From assembly GCF_009192765.1 (NCBI RefSeq), contig NZ_VOHQ01000007.1:186001-250000 (forward strand): a stretch of 64,000 nt of DNA. Reading direction: 5' to 3'. The translations under genes were made by a program, and so were the position numbers. Within the stretch, counting starts at the first letter, position 1, and each line of letters starts with the position of its first letter. Below, piece after piece: positions 62,239 through 64,000 of this stretch. The notes under the pieces were generated by a model. The model saw only the letters and a list, made by a program, of their open reading frames with translations, had not been told where the DNA came from and searched no databases. The DNA is from Agriterribacter humi. GTDB lineage: Bacteria; Bacteroidota; Bacteroidia; Chitinophagales; Chitinophagaceae.

Positions 62239-62889
62239 TCAATCAATTAAATTATTCTTCACTGCAAAAAATACAAGGCCGGCGGTATTTTTAACGTTGT
62301 ATCTTTCCATCATCCTGTCTTTAATGGCTTCTACTGTACGGGGGCTGATCTCCATTTTTTGTGCGATTTCAGTGGCTGTAAACTCCATACACAATAGCCG
62401 CAGCACTTCTCTTTCTTTGTCGCTTATTACCACTTCATTGGTTAATGAAGGGATGGATTTCGTGCGGGCATGCGATTTTTTTAGCAATACCTTATTCACG
62501 AAATTGTTCAGGTAATAGCCCCGGGCCATTACTTCCACAATGGCTTTTTTAATTTCAGCCGGGTCGGCACTTTTGAGCAGGTAACCATTGGCGCCATTTT
62601 CCATAAGATGAGATACAAATCTTTCATCTTCATACATGGTAAGCACAATTACATGAAGGTTGGGATACTGTTTGCTTATTGTTTTCGTTGCCTCTATGCC
62701 GTCTTTAACCGGCATGCGCAGGTCCATGAGTACAACATCCGGTTCTGCCGCGGGCAAACCCATTAGCAGTTCCTCACCGTTTTCGGCCTCCAGTACAAAT
62801 TTGATATTGGTATACTGCCGTAAGGAAAGGATCACACCTTTTCGGAATATTTTATGATCATCAGCAATAGCAACTTTAATGATACTCAT
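62239..62889 (-). CDS. NarL/LuxR-type response regulator
   Basis: 216 residues: receiver domain 1-125 with acidic pair (VAIADDHK), phospho-acceptor Asp in VVLMDLRMPVKDG (about 56) and Lys in YLLKSADP; C-terminal LuxR helix-turn-helix about 150-215 (ISDKEREVLRLLCMEFTA, ISPRTVEAIKDRM). Paired with the kinase gene 37 bases upstream on the same strand. Confidence 0.95.
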   Translation of the reverse strand: MSIIKVAIADDHKIFRKGVILSLRQYTNIKFVLEAENGEELLMGLPAAEPDVVLMDLRMPVKDGIEATKTISKQYPNLHVIVLTMYEDERFVSHLMENGANGYLLKSADPAEIKKAIVEVMARGYYLNNFVNKVLLKKSHARTKSIPSLTNEVVISDKEREVLRLLCMEFTATEIAQKMEISPRTVEAIKDRMMERYNVKNTAGLVFFAVKNNLID

Positions 62890-62926
62890 GACTTAGCTTG
62901 GTTTTAACGATAAAGGATGAACTTTT

Positions 62927-63769
62927 TTACGTAATCATTTCATATTCCTCCACAGGAACTTCCAGGGTAACTTTATAATAGGTTTGCGACATATCTTTCT
63001 CAAAATCAATCTTGGCCTGCAATACCCGTGCCCTGCTTTGAATATTCTTTAGACCAAGACCCAGGGCGCTTTTGTTAAGCCTTTCTACATCTGCCTGTGT
63101 AATACCTCTTCCATCATGATGCAAACGAATGAAAAATTTGTCGGCATTATAATTTTGTGTGACATGGATAAAACTGGCATTACTGTGTTTTAAAATATTG
63201 TTTACCAGTTCCTGTATAACCCTAAACACCAGCAATTCCTGCTCTGGTCTTAGCCTTTGCCGGTAATCATGAAACCTGCTGCTGGCATTCATGCTGCCCG
63301 AGCCGGTGATCTTTTGGAACAAATCATTTACAGCAGACTCCAGTCCAAAGTTTTTTAAGGTGGGCGGCATCAGGCTGTGTGAAATGTTACGGATAAGCTG
63401 TATGGTATCATCAATGATCTGTTTGGCATTGTAAATGGCCTGTAACTGGGTATTAATGTCCTGTTTCACCAGGTTTTCATTTAAATACAAGCGGGCTGTA
63501 GCCAGTAAGGGCCCGGCATCATCATGCAAATCGGCGGCTATTCTTTGCCGCTCTTCTTCCTGCCACCTGATAGAAGCATTCAACAGTATTTTTTGCTGTT
63601 CTTCTTCCATTTCCTTCAACTGCAACTGGTACCGGATCACCCTGCGCTGGTGAAAGATAATAAAAAGCACCAACCCTATGGCAAGAGCCAGCATCCCCAT
63701 AGTGCCAAAAAACAGCACACCGGAGATATTCAGCGGGTTGGATTGATTTTTTATCTGTAGGAGTATCAT
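62927..63769 (-). CDS. NarX-type sensor histidine kinase (HisKA_3)
   Basis: 280 residues with a single N-terminal membrane helix (about 18-40, GTMGMLALAIGLVLFIIF), a short coiled coil (MEEEQQKILL), the HisKA_3 dimerisation box with phospho-acceptor His in ERQRIAADLHDDAGPLLATA, and a HATPase domain (VIQELVNNILKHSNASF, GLGLKNIQSRARV). There is no sensor domain outside the membrane, so the signal probably comes from the membrane or a partner. It follows a partly visible membrane protein gene by 35 bases, which may supply the sensing part. Confidence 0.93.
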   Translation of the reverse strand: MILLQIKNQSNPLNISGVLFFGTMGMLALAIGLVLFIIFHQRRVIRYQLQLKEMEEEQQKILLNASIRWQEEERQRIAADLHDDAGPLLATARLYLNENLVKQDINTQLQAIYNAKQIIDDTIQLIRNISHSLMPPTLKNFGLESAVNDLFQKITGSGSMNASSRFHDYRQRLRPEQELLVFRVIQELVNNILKHSNASFIHVTQNYNADKFFIRLHHDGRGITQADVERLNKSALGLGLKNIQSRARVLQAKIDFEKDMSQTYYKVTLEVPVEEYEMIT

Positions 63770-63804
63770 TGGTTCATCAACGTGAGTTTAGGGACAAAAT
63801 TATT

Positions 63805-64000
63805 TTACTTTTTTTTATTCATTGTATAAGAAGATTTAACGGTCTTGTCGCTAATAAGCATGGCAGCACCAAACAGAAAATTTTTTATAACGTAAAGTGT
63901 TGAATGAATTAACTTATATTCCTGATTAAAATCCGGTTTATTTATATAATTCTGAGCATAAATAAATGGGAAAAAAGTACCTGCCGAATAAATAATAATT
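63805..64000 (-). CDS. C-terminal end of a membrane protein, truncated by the window edge
   Basis: Open minus-strand frame running off the right edge and stopping at 63805. It reads IIYSAGTFFPFIYAQNYINK, then LIHSTLYVIKNFLFGAAMLI and a basic SSYTMNKKK tail: one or two membrane helices with a cytoplasmic end. It has no start in the window. It lies 35 bases upstream of the NarX-type kinase on the same strand and is probably the first visible gene of that operon, perhaps a membrane sensor. Confidence 0.65.
   Translation of the reverse strand, partial: IIIYSAGTFFPFIYAQNYINKPDFNQEYKLIHSTLYVIKNFLFGAAMLISDKTVKSSYTMNKKK

Noticed and set aside
1-64000. CRISPR arrays, rRNA genes, complete insertion sequences, prophage structural genes
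   Set aside because: No regularly spaced repeats, no rRNA-like sequence, no intact transposase and no phage structural genes were seen anywhere in the window.

Overview
The window is a moderately AT-rich bacterial chromosome segment that reads as Bacteroidota, probably Chitinophagaceae (inference). Supporting signs are a hybrid two-component sensor/AraC regulator, a CarboxypepD-type outer-membrane barrel protein, PVC-type heme-binding dehydrogenases, a GH95 fucosidase, LytTR regulation, ABC permeases of Bacteroidota type, Shine-Dalgarno-poor starts and TAnnTTTG promoter elements.

Layout. 1-2147: 3' part of a hybrid sensor/regulator gene. 2299-10224 (minus): a type I restriction-modification operon, hsdM-hsdS-GxxExxY gene-RhuM/Fic gene-hsdR. 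10667-14358: two diverged copies of a dihydrofolate-reductase-fold gene (about 89% identical proteins, the first frameshifted in a G tract) flank a type IV AbiEi/AbiEii toxin-antitoxin pair with a clear operator. 14537-17570: two periplasmic proteins, a SemiSWEET and a DUF748/AsmA-like protein. 17858-31289: a spondin lipoprotein, an OmpR-type two-component pair, a LytTR two-component pair, and an ABC ATPase with a giant permease fused to an M1-peptidase-like domain that has lost its zinc site, then an FtsX/MacB-type permease. 31290-37704: a graveyard of mobile-element fragments (relaxase-like tail, membrane protein, regulator pieces, DUF3945 tail, two broken integrases) around intact CocE-hydrolase and AraC genes. 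37795-46282: HipB-HipA-metallophosphoesterase, an amber-interrupted HTH protein, a TOTE-type primase-helicase, a zinc-finger gene fragment and an unrecognised 317-residue protein, ending at tRNA-Asp. 46745-64000: ordinary chromosome with carbohydrate/redox enzymes, folE, a DoxX-like gene, an ECF sigma factor and a NarX/LuxR-type two-component pair.

The main structural result is a genomic island at 36765-46428. It is bounded by a 13-bp repeat of the 3' end of tRNA-Asp; a broken integrase sits just inside the left copy, and a tRNA-type terminator is stranded just outside it. Immediately to the left, an exact 25-bp direct repeat (17770 and 36628), with a second broken integrase just inside the right copy, suggests an older and more decayed 18.9-kb element. 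The tRNA-Asp locus therefore looks like a repeatedly used integration hotspot carrying conflict systems.

The strongest candidates for undescribed biology are the HipBA-plus-phosphoesterase trio, the TOTE primase-helicase with its HTH partner, and the ABC transporter with a pseudo-aminopeptidase domain. All family assignments come from reading motifs by eye; no database search was run.
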